This document shows, piece after piece, positions 1 through 9,058 of a stretch of DNA of 64,000 nucleotides. The notes under the pieces were generated by a model. The model ran no database searches and was not told the DNA's origin. It saw only the letters and a program-made list of their open reading frames with translations. How positions within the stretch are numbered: the stretch's first letter is position 1; every line of letters starts with the position of its first letter. A program made the position numbers and the translations under genes. This stretch comes from CAZJVD01 sp964549505 (GTDB lineage Bacteria > Bdellovibrionota > UBA1018 > CAZJVD01): positions 1-64,000 of the forward strand of contig CAZJVD010000009.1 in the NCBI GenBank assembly GCA_964549505.1, read 5' to 3'.

Positions 1-191
1 CTGTAGCGAAAACCGATATCGGGACTGTCGTTCTCCGTGACGATCGTTCGCGAAGCGTCTACGAAGAACTGTGTACGAAGCAGCGACACTTCTTCATCGA
101 CGACGTCGGTTTTTTCGATTTCTGTTATTGAGTTCTCAAAACGACCGGTGACGTTACTGTTAGCGCCTCGCCCTATGGTCCGCATGGTCAT
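1..191 (-). CDS. PA0069/Rv2578c-family radical SAM protein, 5' partial
   Basis: This reading frame runs off the left edge of the window, so only about the first 63 residues are visible. They contain RGANSNVTGRFE near the start and SRTIVTENDSPDIGFRY at the end. This matches my memory of the conserved N-terminus of the PA0069/Rv2578c radical SAM family, where a NDSPD-type motif directly precedes the cysteines that bind the iron-sulfur cluster. Those cysteines would lie outside the window. The start could be the ATG at 191 or the in-frame ATG at 185, and neither has a strong ribosome binding site. The gene diverges from the Rieske oxidoreductase gene. The substrate of the family is not known to me. 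The call rests on N-terminal similarity only. Confidence 0.65.
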   Translation of the reverse strand, partial: MTMRTIGRGANSNVTGRFENSITEIEKTDVVDEEVSLLRTQFFVDASRTIVTENDSPDIGFRY

Positions 192-264
192 CGAGAGCAG
201 ACCCTAACACGAGAGCGACGAGTTGACCTGCGTTGTGGCACATGCCTTGCTGCTTTTCCTACAC

Positions 265-1842
265 ATGACCTACTGGAAAACCGAATCACTGGAAGGAACC
301 CCATCTCAAACACCCCTCCATCGCGACGTCACCTCTGAGGTTTGCGTCGTTGGTGGCGGTATAGCAGGGCTCACCACCGCTTATTTTCTTTCTCGCACCG
401 GAAAGAACGTGACGCTGATCGATCAGGGTATGCCCGGAGCCGGAGAGACCACGCGCACGACAGCACACCTCACTTGTGTATTGGATGATCGCTTTGCATC
501 ACTCATCAAGATTCACGGGAAAAAACGAACGGCGCTTGCCGTTCACAGCCACGAGACCGCGATCAGCTCCATTCGAAACATCATACGAAAGCATAAGATC
601 GAATGTGACTTCGAAAAGGTACCGGGATTTCTCATCGTAACGGCCCCAAAGAAAGACACAACACTTGAAAGCGAATTTAGCGCTTGCCAAGAACTCTCCA
701 TCCATCACGTGAAAATGTCACGAACGTCACCTGTCAAAGAGTTCGAACGCTTCCCATCACTGCAGTTTGCCGACCAAGCTCAGTTTCATCCCGGCAAGTA
801 CGCTGAAGGGTTATTGCGAACGTTACGCGAAGCTGGAGTCGTGATCTATCCACAGACACAAGCTGTGCATATTGAGGGCGGAGACGTTTGCAACGTCTAT
901 ACGCCGAATGGCGTGATTCACGCCGGGCATGTCGTTGTGGCGACCGACACTCCGATCGACAATAAGGTCTCTATCATTCATAAACTTGCACCTTACCGAA
1001 GCTATGTCATCGCTGGAAAAGTACCCAGAGGATCGCTACCCTTTGGCCTATATTGGGACACTGAGCTTCCGTACCACTACATGCGTCTTCACGGTGATAC
1101 TCTGATTGTCGGCGGTAGCGATCATCGTACTGGTAGCCGCGATCACGGACACACAGAAGTCGATAGCTTGCATGCTCTAGAACGCTGGACCCGCGCCCAC
1201 TTTCCGATGATGGGGCCGATCCTCAGTCATTGGTCCGGCCAGATTGTCGAAACACCGGATGGGCTTCCTTTGATCGGAGCACATTCGTCCTACGGACCCA
1301 ATGTCTACATCGCAACCGGCTTTTCAGGAAACGGTATGACCTATGGAACCATTGCGGGTCTCTTGATCACCGATCTGATTCAGAAGCGAGCTAATCCTTG
1401 GGCTGAAGTCTACGATCCGCGTCGCATACGTCTGCGCTCGAGTGCGCGCAGCCTTAAAGAGAACACGGAAAGTCTTATTCAGTATGAAGACTGGTTTAGA
1501 AAGGGTGAGGTCGACAACGAAACTGAGATCGGCATTGGCGAAGGGAGGGTCTTGCGCCAAGGGCTCAATCGCGTCGCAGTTTACAAGGATCCGAACGGCG
1601 AGTGTCACAGGCTATCAGCAAAGTGCCCCCACCTTGGCGGAGTCGTGCGCTGGAATGAAGAAGAAAAAACCTGGGACTGTCCTTGTCACGGATCGCGCTT
1701 CAGTGCTGTCGGAAAAGTTATGCATGGACCAGCTTGCCACGACTTAAAAGTGGTTGACGAAGAGACTGTGGATTCGGAGAGGGCGACGGTCACAGTATCC
1801 GAGGAGTCTCACGGATCGCTCGACGCTTTCTTTTTCAGATAG
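265..1842 (+). CDS. FAD-dependent oxidoreductase with C-terminal Rieske domain
   Basis: About 525 residues. The N-terminus carries the dinucleotide-binding motif VVGGGIAGL followed by a DAO-type (glycine oxidase-like) FAD fold. The C-terminal 75 residues form a Rieske [2Fe-2S] domain with both ligand pairs visible: CPH near residue 454 and CPCH near 472. Proteins of this type oxidise a small amine or similar substrate and pass electrons to the Rieske cluster; the substrate cannot be read from the sequence. I chose the ATG at 265 because the longer form from a TTG at 223 only adds an unconserved stretch. No signal peptide is evident, so it is probably cytoplasmic. It ends 6 bp before the convergent amine oxidase gene. 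Confidence 0.85.
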   Translation: MTYWKTESLEGTPSQTPLHRDVTSEVCVVGGGIAGLTTAYFLSRTGKNVTLIDQGMPGAGETTRTTAHLTCVLDDRFASLIKIHGKKRTALAVHSHETAISSIRNIIRKHKIECDFEKVPGFLIVTAPKKDTTLESEFSACQELSIHHVKMSRTSPVKEFERFPSLQFADQAQFHPGKYAEGLLRTLREAGVVIYPQTQAVHIEGGDVCNVYTPNGVIHAGHVVVATDTPIDNKVSIIHKLAPYRSYVIAGKVPRGSLPFGLYWDTELPYHYMRLHGDTLIVGGSDHRTGSRDHGHTEVDSLHALERWTRAHFPMMGPILSHWSGQIVETPDGLPLIGAHSSYGPNVYIATGFSGNGMTYGTIAGLLITDLIQKRANPWAEVYDPRRIRLRSSARSLKENTESLIQYEDWFRKGEVDNETEIGIGEGRVLRQGLNRVAVYKDPNGECHRLSAKCPHLGGVVRWNEEEKTWDCPCHGSRFSAVGKVMHGPACHDLKVVDEETVDSERATVTVSEESHGSLDAFFFR

Positions 1843-1848
1843 TTTTTT

Positions 1849-3180
1849 CTATTTAAGATCCCAGATCTGTCGCGCAGCTCGCACACCCGAATCCATAGCA
1901 CCATGTACCGTGCCGCGGGCTGAACCCGCGACCGTTGCTTCACCTGAAAACAAAATCCGATCTTCGAAAACCTTCGACAACTGCTTAGCTCGCGGCAAGC
2001 CTCCCACACGAACATAGCTGTACGCACCCCGACTCAATGGATCGCTGGACCAGTCATGCGCATGACACGCTCGGAGCATCGCCGTCAACTGCGTGAGCGT
2101 CTTTCCAGACCACTGTGACAGACTCTTCAGTGCGGTTCTCCGGAGGGAACGCCAGTCACTCGCAGACTGCGCACCGGCTCGTGGGCCACCCTGCCATGCT
2201 GTGAGCACACCACTTCGGATCGGCAACTGCGTCCACCATGTGGGAAAAATCTGATCATGAGGCATGTGCATAAAACTCACTGTCTCGTCGTCGGCCAGCT
2301 TTTCCCAGAAGCGATCTTGAAATGAAAAAAGAAGCTTTTGCACATGCCCCATCTCCATACTATCAAGCACGTTTTGCAAACCGCGTGGTGGTCCTGGCTG
2401 CCAGTCAATAGCCCCAGTACCTCGACTTGCTTTGAGAACTCCGAGAGGTGCCGTGACCACGAGATAACGACATCGGTAACGTAGTTTTTCTCGGCCAGCC
2501 TCGCATTCGACGATGCAACCGCTCCGATCGAAGGTCACACGTCTTACGACAGTCTTAAAATGCAATCTCGTCATACTACCGGTGTCCTCAAGGATGCGCC
2601 GAAGAAGTCGCGTGTACCCATGCAGGGGTCGAAAGGCGGAGGTCGCACCCAAGCGCGGATCGCTCAACTCTTCGGCCTCGAGAAAACCTCGTGCGCTCAT
2701 AATACTAGGATCTGCAGCATGAAAGCCTTCTACATAACCCTGAAAGAGATCGCGAGCACGTCGGTGGATCCCCGTTTTGGACGCAACGGCGGCGATGGCA
2801 TCGGCAATCGGAATATCTGTCTTGAGTGATCGTACGTGTCGGTGCACGTGAGTAGCGATCTTGTCGAGACTTTCTAAAAACTTTGGGATGCTTTTGAGAC
2901 GGCGTTTCTCTAAGAAAAGACGACGATTCGTAACGTCGTAGAATGGTTCGCCATACGATTCGAAACGCTTTAACAGGCTCGGGTTCGCGCCATGAATGAA
3001 CTCGGCTCCCAGTTCTAAACCACTTTTTTCGTAGACGCGTCCTCCAATCCGATCGCGTCCCTCGAGAACGAGAACCGACAAAGATCGTCGTGATCGCGAT
3101 ACAAGCTCAGACAACTCGTGGGCACAAGCAAGGCCAGCTGCTCCCGCGCCCACAATGATGACGTCGTAAGGACGATTCAT
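1849..3180 (-). CDS. Flavin-containing amine oxidase (PF01593 family)
   Basis: 443 residues. The N-terminal Rossmann motif IIVGAGAAGLACAHEL is followed by an acidic stretch and the GRDRIGGR motif that contacts FAD in monoamine and polyamine oxidases. Near the C-terminus SGEATVAGSARGTVHGA matches the second FAD-contacting signature of this family (GE followed by a GAxxSG-like helix). Length is normal for a bacterial flavin monoamine oxidase. There is no signal peptide, so it is probably cytoplasmic. The true substrate (polyamine, aromatic amine or a protein) cannot be told. It converges with the preceding flavoprotein gene and lies 60 bp downstream of dnaE2 on the same strand, so weak read-through from the mutagenesis operon is possible. 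Confidence 0.85.
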   Translation of the reverse strand: MNRPYDVIIVGAGAAGLACAHELSELVSRSRRSLSVLVLEGRDRIGGRVYEKSGLELGAEFIHGANPSLLKRFESYGEPFYDVTNRRLFLEKRRLKSIPKFLESLDKIATHVHRHVRSLKTDIPIADAIAAVASKTGIHRRARDLFQGYVEGFHAADPSIMSARGFLEAEELSDPRLGATSAFRPLHGYTRLLRRILEDTGSMTRLHFKTVVRRVTFDRSGCIVECEAGREKLRYRCRYLVVTAPLGVLKASRGTGAIDWQPGPPRGLQNVLDSMEMGHVQKLLFSFQDRFWEKLADDETVSFMHMPHDQIFPTWWTQLPIRSGVLTAWQGGPRAGAQSASDWRSLRRTALKSLSQWSGKTLTQLTAMLRACHAHDWSSDPLSRGAYSYVRVGGLPRAKQLSKVFEDRILFSGEATVAGSARGTVHGAMDSGVRAARQIWDLK

Positions 3181-3240
3181 ACGACAACATCATACAACGT
3201 TTTGAAGCGGGTTGCTTCGTGACTGAGACGAACATCGACT

Positions 3241-6200
3241 TTAATAGGCCCCCCGAAACCGCACGGGATACCGCTGCGGCAGCCGAATTGCCGTGTCCTC
3301 TTGTACAACCGTAAAAGGCTCGACTTTTTCAATCAGTAGACTGACGGTGTTGGCATCTCGCTGAATCATTCCTGTTATCAAAAGAAAAGCATGATTGAGA
3401 AAAACAGCGCCATAGCGCTGAAACACTTTCGGTTTCATCACCACATCAAGAAAACCCTCCTCATCTTCGAGCGTTCCAAACCACACTCCTTTTGCGGTGC
3501 CGGGTTGCTGACGAACAATCATGAGCCCACCGATGGTCAACTTCGTTCCATGTTGCGAAAGCTTTGCATGCGGGACACGCAATAGTTTCCGTCCCTGACG
3601 CAAGAACTGCATGGGATGCCCTCGTAACGACAATCCCATATGTTGGTAGTCCGCCTTGAGGCGCGCAAATGCGTCCATGGACTTTAAAAATGGCACCTCT
3701 GTCGGGCCCTCAAGTGTGCGAAACAAACTCAGCTGACTGACTTGAGCCGTCGGCGTTTCAGCAGCTTTGAAACTCGCAAACGCAAGGATTTCCCAAAGTG
3801 CTTCGCGCGGTTTCATCCCTAAAGACTCAAGCGCTCCTCCCATTGCTAAACGCTCAAACACACTCAAATCCAGTCCACGCACATACATACGGTTTAGAAA
3901 ATCTGTCAAACCCCGAAAAAGTCCCCCCTCCTCGCGCTCACTTTGAAGTGCGTTTGCATGAGCCTCACGCATCCCGCGCACAACACGAAAACCCAAGCGC
4001 ACAGCTCCTTCTTCCATCATGCAATCCCACCGTGACACCTGAACATCGACCGGAGTCACACGAACTCCGTGGCGTTTAGCATCGTCGACTAACGTATGAT
4101 TGGCGTAAAATCCAAGCGGTTGCGAGTTGACCAAAGCACAGAGGAACTCAGCTGGATGATGGCACTTTAGATACGACGACGCGTACGCGAGGAGCGCAAA
4201 ACTCGCTGCATGCGACTCGGGAAAGCCGTATTCTGAAAAACCTTTGATCTGATCAAACACACGCTCGACAAACCCCTTCGATAATCCCGCTCGCAACAGA
4301 CCCGCCATGAGCTTGCGACCCATCTCTTCGATGGAACCACTGGAGCGCCAAGCTCCGATCGCCCGCCGCAAGCGATCGGCTTCACCCGCTGTGAACCCAG
4401 CAAGCGCAATCGCCATCTTCATGACTTGTTCCTGAAAAAGAGGAACACCGAGTGTGCGACCAAGAATTTCTTTTAACTTTGGGTGTTCGTAGGTGATCGG
4501 CTCTAATCCACGCCGTCGCTTAAGATAAGGGTGCACCATACGACCGACGATGGGCCCCGGACGCACAATTGCGACTTCGATCACAATGTCGTAAAAGTTT
4601 CGTGGTTGAAGTCGACCAAGCATATTCATCTGAGCGCGTGATTCGATCTGAAACACACCAACGGTGTCCCCACGCTGAATCATGGCGTAGGTCTTTGGGT
4701 CATCCGCAGGAATATCCGTGAGCTTTTTATCTCCTAAAAGTATGAGCGTTTTATGAATGGCTGTCAGCATCCCGAGAGCCAGGACATCCACCTTGAGAAG
4801 CCCGAGGGCGTCGAGATCATACTTATCCCACTGAATAATCGTTCGTCCTGACATACGCGCTGGTTCAATCGGAACCGTCTCGAGCAATGGACTTTGAGAT
4901 AAAACAAACCCACCCGAATGAATGGACAGATGTCTTGGCATGTCTTTGATCTCAGCTGCCAACTCGAGAGCAAGCGGTGAAGCCTTGTCACGATCAGAAG
5001 CATCGAGCTCGTTTCCAAACACTTTTGTGACTTCGCGAATCGCCGAGCGCGTACGATACGTGCGCACCGCTGCAACCATACCGGCTCGATCACGACCATA
5101 TTTTGTATAAAGATACTGGATCACTTCTTCGCGACGTTCGTGTTCAAAGTCGACGTCGATGTCCGGTGGTTCTCCACGCTCGACCGAAATAAATCGCTCA
5201 AAAAGTAAGTCCATACGAACGGGATCGACGGCTGTGATCCCCAGGCAGTAACAAACAACAGAGTTTGCAGCCGAGCCACGACCCTGACAGAGAATGTTTT
5301 TCTTGCGAGCAAAATCAACAATGTCCCAAATCGTAAGAAAGTAATCAGAAAACTGAAGTTCACCAATCAAGTGAAGTTCATGCTCGATCTGTGTCGCTAC
5401 TTTTTCAGGAATTCCACTTGGATAAAACGTCCGTGCTCCTTTGAAAACAAGCTTTCGTAAAAAGGTCTCTGCCGTCTCACCCGCAGGAAGCCATTCGTTC
5501 GGATAAAAATATCTCAGCTCTTTCAAAGAAAACTGGCATGCTTCAGCGATTTCAAGCGAAGCCTTGAGCGCCTCTGGCTCATCCCGAAATAGCGCCATGA
5601 TCTGTTCTCGAGGCGCCAACACACGTTGACGGTTACTGAGAAGTTTGAGTCCTGAGTTCTCCAACGTCACACCTTGACGAATACACGTCAGCGTATCCTG
5701 AAGACGTTTTCGATCCGCTCGATGAAAAAGTGGTTGCTGAGTAACGACACTGGGAAGACCGAGGCGCTTTGCGAGCGACTGTGCGGATTCAAAACGTCGA
5801 TCGTCGTGGCCATCAAACCAGCGCGAGCGCTTGATAAAAGCTCGGGATCTCGGAATCTGCGCATAAACATCTTCGACCGTACGCACACTCCTTGAAGCAC
5901 CGATTGGCGCGTGTGAGTAGCCGGCATCAAGAAGATAGAAAATCTCTGAAGCCCCCGGTAACGCTAGAAAATCTATGAACTGATCCGTACTCAGCGCTGA
6001 GTTATCTTTTTCACGCCCCTCGAAAGCCGCTGTCAACATCCGACACATAAGTCCATACCCGCGACGAGTTTCGGCAAGTATCTGAATAGGTGGAAGACTT
6101 TCTAAAATCAGCTCGGCACCTGAGATGAGTCGAAACTTTTCTTTTGATTTGCTTTGGGACTTACTCTCTTGAATCGCAAGCAAGGCTTTCGGCAGTCCAT

Positions 6201-6333
6201 ACACGCCGCCGCGATCGCAGATTCCTAAACTGGGATAACCCAACTCGATCGCGCGTTCTATCCATTCGCCGGGATGCGAAGCTCCTTCAAGAAAGGAATA
6301 CGACGTTTTGGCGCAGAGCTCGACGTAACTCAA
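3241..6333 (-). CDS. dnaE2: Error-prone DNA polymerase III alpha subunit DnaE2
   Basis: 1030 residues, the size typical of DnaE2 and shorter than replicative DnaE1. The N-terminus (YVELCAKTSYSFLEGASHP) is the PHP domain start seen in DnaE2. GRGSAANSVVCYCLG at about 351-365 and PDIDVDF at 390-396 form the palm with catalytic aspartates. The C-terminal region holds the helix-hairpin-helix and OB-fold parts, with no tau-binding tail. DnaE2 is the translesion polymerase that works with ImuA and ImuB in SOS mutagenesis. Its ATG overlaps the imuB stop codon in an ATGA, so the two are translationally coupled. It is the last gene of the lexA-imuA-imuB-dnaE2 operon and should be induced by DNA damage. 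Confidence 0.95.
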   Translation of the reverse strand: MSYVELCAKTSYSFLEGASHPGEWIERAIELGYPSLGICDRGGVYGLPKALLAIQESKSQSKSKEKFRLISGAELILESLPPIQILAETRRGYGLMCRMLTAAFEGREKDNSALSTDQFIDFLALPGASEIFYLLDAGYSHAPIGASRSVRTVEDVYAQIPRSRAFIKRSRWFDGHDDRRFESAQSLAKRLGLPSVVTQQPLFHRADRKRLQDTLTCIRQGVTLENSGLKLLSNRQRVLAPREQIMALFRDEPEALKASLEIAEACQFSLKELRYFYPNEWLPAGETAETFLRKLVFKGARTFYPSGIPEKVATQIEHELHLIGELQFSDYFLTIWDIVDFARKKNILCQGRGSAANSVVCYCLGITAVDPVRMDLLFERFISVERGEPPDIDVDFEHERREEVIQYLYTKYGRDRAGMVAAVRTYRTRSAIREVTKVFGNELDASDRDKASPLALELAAEIKDMPRHLSIHSGGFVLSQSPLLETVPIEPARMSGRTIIQWDKYDLDALGLLKVDVLALGMLTAIHKTLILLGDKKLTDIPADDPKTYAMIQRGDTVGVFQIESRAQMNMLGRLQPRNFYDIVIEVAIVRPGPIVGRMVHPYLKRRRGLEPITYEHPKLKEILGRTLGVPLFQEQVMKMAIALAGFTAGEADRLRRAIGAWRSSGSIEEMGRKLMAGLLRAGLSKGFVERVFDQIKGFSEYGFPESHAASFALLAYASSYLKCHHPAEFLCALVNSQPLGFYANHTLVDDAKRHGVRVTPVDVQVSRWDCMMEEGAVRLGFRVVRGMREAHANALQSEREEGGLFRGLTDFLNRMYVRGLDLSVFERLAMGGALESLGMKPREALWEILAFASFKAAETPTAQVSQLSLFRTLEGPTEVPFLKSMDAFARLKADYQHMGLSLRGHPMQFLRQGRKLLRVPHAKLSQHGTKLTIGGLMIVRQQPGTAKGVWFGTLEDEEGFLDVVMKPKVFQRYGAVFLNHAFLLITGMIQRDANTVSLLIEKVEPFTVVQEDTAIRLPQRYPVRFRGAY

Positions 6334-7727
6334 TCAAAACTCCCATGCCAAAAAACACTTCGATCCGGCGTGAGGAAAATCCACAACTCTTCACCGCTTG
6401 CCGTTCTCACACGGTAGTAGTCGCGCTCGACCGGCTGCTCCCACCAATGGGAAACAATCCGCTCAGGAAAACGCGTTCTTTCTTGAAGTGTTTCCCAATT
6501 GAGCTCGAGGGGAATCGGCTCAGACCACAATCGATTCGGACGTAGAACAGAAGCCGATTCAAAGGGTGAGCCAAAGGATGAACCCTGTTTCTGCTCACCA
6601 AAAACATCGCCAAGCGACTGGCAGCGCTCACGCCTCCACGCTCGCTCCGGGATCGGGCTCTCCACACGCTCCGGAACAAAAACGTTCTCGATACCGACGC
6701 GATCCATGAGATCACCCAGCAAGGTTTCCATCTCTTGCTCTTCATGTTCGCGTCGATCGAAAAAGTCACTCTGCGCTCCACGGCCAGGAACAGCCTCGAG
6801 AACACGGACACGGATCCGACACACCGGTGACTCCAACGGTTGGACTTGCATCGCATGATCCAGACGATGCGACACCAAACGCAACACGCCCGCTGCGGAA
6901 CCCTGCGGACAAAGACATGCGATTTCGAAATCGCGCTTTGGCTCGCGCACACTCCAATATCGCTCGCACTCGAGTGTGATGTTCATGCGTGCGAGACGCT
7001 CGGCTCGCCCACGAAGACGAGCCATCACACGATCCAGAACCGTTCGGAGCATGAAGAGCACCGACTCAAGCTGTTCGCTCGAATCGATTTCGAGTTCTTC
7101 TTCGAGATCGGTCTCGAGAATCAGCTTTGGCCAAAGCTCGGGCACATGTCCGGTTTCATCTACTGCTTGCGTTAACGCTTGAGCAAACTCCAAACCTATT
7201 TTTCCGAAACGGACGGCAAACTCAGAACGCGGAATCGTCAACCACTCATCGACATTCGAAACACCGAGTTTTCTCAGACGAAAAATCATCTGCTCAACAA
7301 CACGCTGCAGAACCGCATCGGCCTCGGCCTCGGCACCGGCACCGGCACCGGCACCGGCACCGAATGGACGAACAAAATCTATCAAAAGTCGCGCCGACAA
7401 ACCCCCTTCTTGAGGCAAGCCTGTTTGCTCCACGCGAGCGCGCACCAGCGCTTCGCCAGCAGAGCTTCCCCATCCAAGCGCTACACGCAAACCAAAACGT
7501 GCCGCGAGCGAACGCGCTTTTAAACTAAGCATTGCTTGCGATCGATCGGAAAAGACCTGTGGTCTCCAATCAAAGAAAAGCGCTTCTTCACGCCGAAGCG
7601 CCACGCGTGGGCTTAAGCGAAGACAAGCCTCAGCAAAGCGATGGGCCTGCTTAGTCGTGAGCGGCTTCTCCCACAGGAGACATGCGATCTTGAGATTTCC
7701 GGGAGTTTTGAGAGTTTCCGGCGACAT
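6330..7727 (-). CDS. imuB: ImuB, catalytically inactive Y-family polymerase homologue
   Basis: About 465 residues. ImuB proteins resemble DinB/UmuC polymerases but lack the acidic active-site residues, and serve as the adaptor linking the beta clamp, ImuA and DnaE2. Identity here rests on overall resemblance (WEKPLTTKQAH, then the DWRP and FGLRVALGWGSSAGEAL stretches) and on its place between imuA and dnaE2. An unusual low-complexity segment, GAGAGAGAEAEADA, is encoded by five copies of the hexamer GGTGCC followed by two GAGGCC units at about 7323-7365. I used the ATG at 7727; it overlaps the end of imuA by 77 bp, and a farther start at 7763 is possible. The stop overlaps the dnaE2 start. Confidence 0.85.
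   Translation of the reverse strand: MSPETLKTPGNLKIACLLWEKPLTTKQAHRFAEACLRLSPRVALRREEALFFDWRPQVFSDRSQAMLSLKARSLAARFGLRVALGWGSSAGEALVRARVEQTGLPQEGGLSARLLIDFVRPFGAGAGAGAGAEAEADAVLQRVVEQMIFRLRKLGVSNVDEWLTIPRSEFAVRFGKIGLEFAQALTQAVDETGHVPELWPKLILETDLEEELEIDSSEQLESVLFMLRTVLDRVMARLRGRAERLARMNITLECERYWSVREPKRDFEIACLCPQGSAAGVLRLVSHRLDHAMQVQPLESPVCRIRVRVLEAVPGRGAQSDFFDRREHEEQEMETLLGDLMDRVGIENVFVPERVESPIPERAWRRERCQSLGDVFGEQKQGSSFGSPFESASVLRPNRLWSEPIPLELNWETLQERTRFPERIVSHWWEQPVERDYYRVRTASGEELWIFLTPDRSVFWHGSFD
7326..7364 (-). repeat. Hexanucleotide tandem repeat inside imuB
   Basis: On the minus strand this is GGTGCC repeated about five times and then GAGGCC twice. It encodes the GA/EA dipeptide run of ImuB. 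Because the unit is 6 bp, gain or loss of copies keeps the reading frame and only changes linker length. Confidence 0.8.
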
Positions 7728-8262
7728 ACTTCGACAACACCTGAATCTTTCCTTGAACGACATGAAGCTTCAGACGAAACATCCATGTTCCCCCAGCCGC
7801 TTGATCGGTACTGGGTTGCAAGATCACGATCAATGTTCCCGCACGCTCGGCTTCAATCTGAAGGCGCTTGAGATCGAGAGACGGGATTTTTCCTAAACTT
7901 CCTAAACCCTCGACAACAATCACAGCAAAAAGCTGACTGCGAAGAACTCGTAAAATCGTCCAGCCGATCTCGTCTCCTGCCTCGACACAGAGCCATCGAC
8001 TGGTGTCGACCTCCGGCGGCGCCCCGACAGGATGGAGCGTCCACTTTCGCTCGATCCACGCCACACGAAGCGTGGGATTATCTTTGAGAAAATCAAAAAC
8101 CAATCGTGTGCGACCACCACCCAGAGGTCCACCGATCTCAACGAGGCCCGACGACGGCATACGAAGCCCGGTCGCCTGCTCGAGCCTGAAAAAAGGAAGC
8201 GTGCCGGGGGTTCGAAAACCCACGCCTTTGATCACACCTGGAATCGACTGCAATGAGGACAC
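7651..8262 (-). CDS. imuA: ImuA, RecA/SulA-like component of the mutasome
   Basis: 203 residues. It has a RecA-like core starting with SSGLVEIGGPLGGGRTRLVFDFL, which is a degenerate Walker A region (GGPLGGGRT), then a long beta strand near LFAVIVVEGLGSL that resembles a Walker B position. ImuA proteins are RecA-related factors needed for DnaE2-dependent mutagenesis. It lies 27 bp downstream of lexA and overlaps the start of imuB, so all are probably one transcript under LexA control. Sequence conservation in ImuA is low, and the call leans on gene order as well as on the fold pattern. The C-terminal tail after KYVAGNSQNS is likely disordered. Confidence 0.8.
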   Translation of the reverse strand: MSSLQSIPGVIKGVGFRTPGTLPFFRLEQATGLRMPSSGLVEIGGPLGGGRTRLVFDFLKDNPTLRVAWIERKWTLHPVGAPPEVDTSRWLCVEAGDEIGWTILRVLRSQLFAVIVVEGLGSLGKIPSLDLKRLQIEAERAGTLIVILQPSTDQAAGGTWMFRLKLHVVQGKIQVLSKYVAGNSQNSRKSQDRMSPVGEAAHD

Positions 8263-8289
8263 GCTTATACTCCCTACATCATTTTTCGA

Positions 8290-8988
8290 TTAAACCATTT
8301 TTCGAACGACACTCACCAGCACACCTTCGATCTTAAAATCTTGATCCGGCGTGACCCGAATCGACGGATAGGCTGGATTAGCGGCCTCGAGTTCAATCCA
8401 ACCCTTACGTGGCCGAAATTTTTTGATCGTGGCTTCGTTATCGACAAGCGCAACCACTGTTTCCCCAGCTTCGGCCGTCGATTGCTTTTTGATGATCACA
8501 AAATCCTGATCGAAAATTCCTTCCTCAACCATGGATTGCCCCACGACTTGAAGAACAAAGTAACGAGAAGAGTCTTGTCCACGCATCGACACCCACGCGG
8601 CTGGCACTTCGAAGGTTCGCGCGTCGGGCGATGACTCTGGAACGACTTCGATAGGACGGCCCGCTGCCACTCGTCCTAGGAGGGGCAAGACGAGTGACAG
8701 CGGTGTGGTTGTGGAGGGAATGGGTTTGAGCTGAATCACCGACTTGAGACTGCGTCGGGCGTTCCATGTCTTTTTGAGCGCGCCTTGGCGCTCCAGGCGA
8801 ACGAGATAGTTCTGAACGGTCCCAAGCGACTGAAACCCGAAATGAGCTGCGATCTCTTGCTGAGAGGGTGCGTAACCGTTCCGTGCGCTGGACTCATGAA
8901 TAAACTCGAGAAGCTTCTTTTGCTTGGGGGTAAGGCTCACCTCATGAAGTTCGAGGGCCTGAGGAAGCTTTGGGGGCGTGGTTGCCAT
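8290..8988 (-). CDS. lexA: LexA repressor (SOS regulator, S24 peptidase)
   Basis: 232 residues. The N-terminus (LTPKQKKLLEFIHES, then a GYAPSQQEIAAHFGFQSLGT helix-turn-helix) is the LexA winged helix. The C-terminal S24 domain shows every autocleavage element: the Ala-Gly cleavage bond in LLGRVAAGRP (Ala109-Gly110), the nucleophile Ser152 in VVGQSMVEEG, and the general-base Lys near 189 in NEATIKKF. RecA filaments on damaged DNA should trigger cleavage and induce the operon. It is the first gene of lexA-imuA-imuB-dnaE2, so it represses itself together with the mutagenesis genes. The start ATG is only six bases from a good -10 element, which suggests a leaderless transcript. Confidence 0.93.
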   Translation of the reverse strand: MATTPPKLPQALELHEVSLTPKQKKLLEFIHESSARNGYAPSQQEIAAHFGFQSLGTVQNYLVRLERQGALKKTWNARRSLKSVIQLKPIPSTTTPLSLVLPLLGRVAAGRPIEVVPESSPDARTFEVPAAWVSMRGQDSSRYFVLQVVGQSMVEEGIFDQDFVIIKKQSTAEAGETVVALVDNEATIKKFRPRKGWIELEAANPAYPSIRVTPDQDFKIEGVLVSVVRKMV

Positions 8989-8994
8989 GGTTGA

Positions 8995-9023
8995 ACGATA
9001 GGCGTAAGTTATGCGTAAGTCAA
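8995..9023 (-). promoter_or_regulatory. lexA operon promoter with candidate LexA operator
   Basis: Read on the minus strand: -35 TTGACT (9018-9023), a 17-bp spacer, and -10 TATCGT (8995-9000), followed six bases later by the lexA ATG. The spacer holds two direct copies of ACTTACGC spaced 11 bp apart, one helical turn, exactly where a repressor would block RNA polymerase. TTAC is the core reported for the Bdellovibrio LexA box (TTAC-N3-GTAA), but the arrangement here is a direct repeat rather than that inverted one. The operator assignment is inference. Confidence 0.6.
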
Positions 9024-9058
9024 TAGCACTCTTATTTCATAGCGCTCTTTTTTCTGAC

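Noticed and set aside
7326..7364. Hexamer run as a CRISPR or regulatory array
   Set aside because: Units are contiguous, without spacers, and encode a GA-rich linker in frame. I saw no CRISPR array anywhere in the window.
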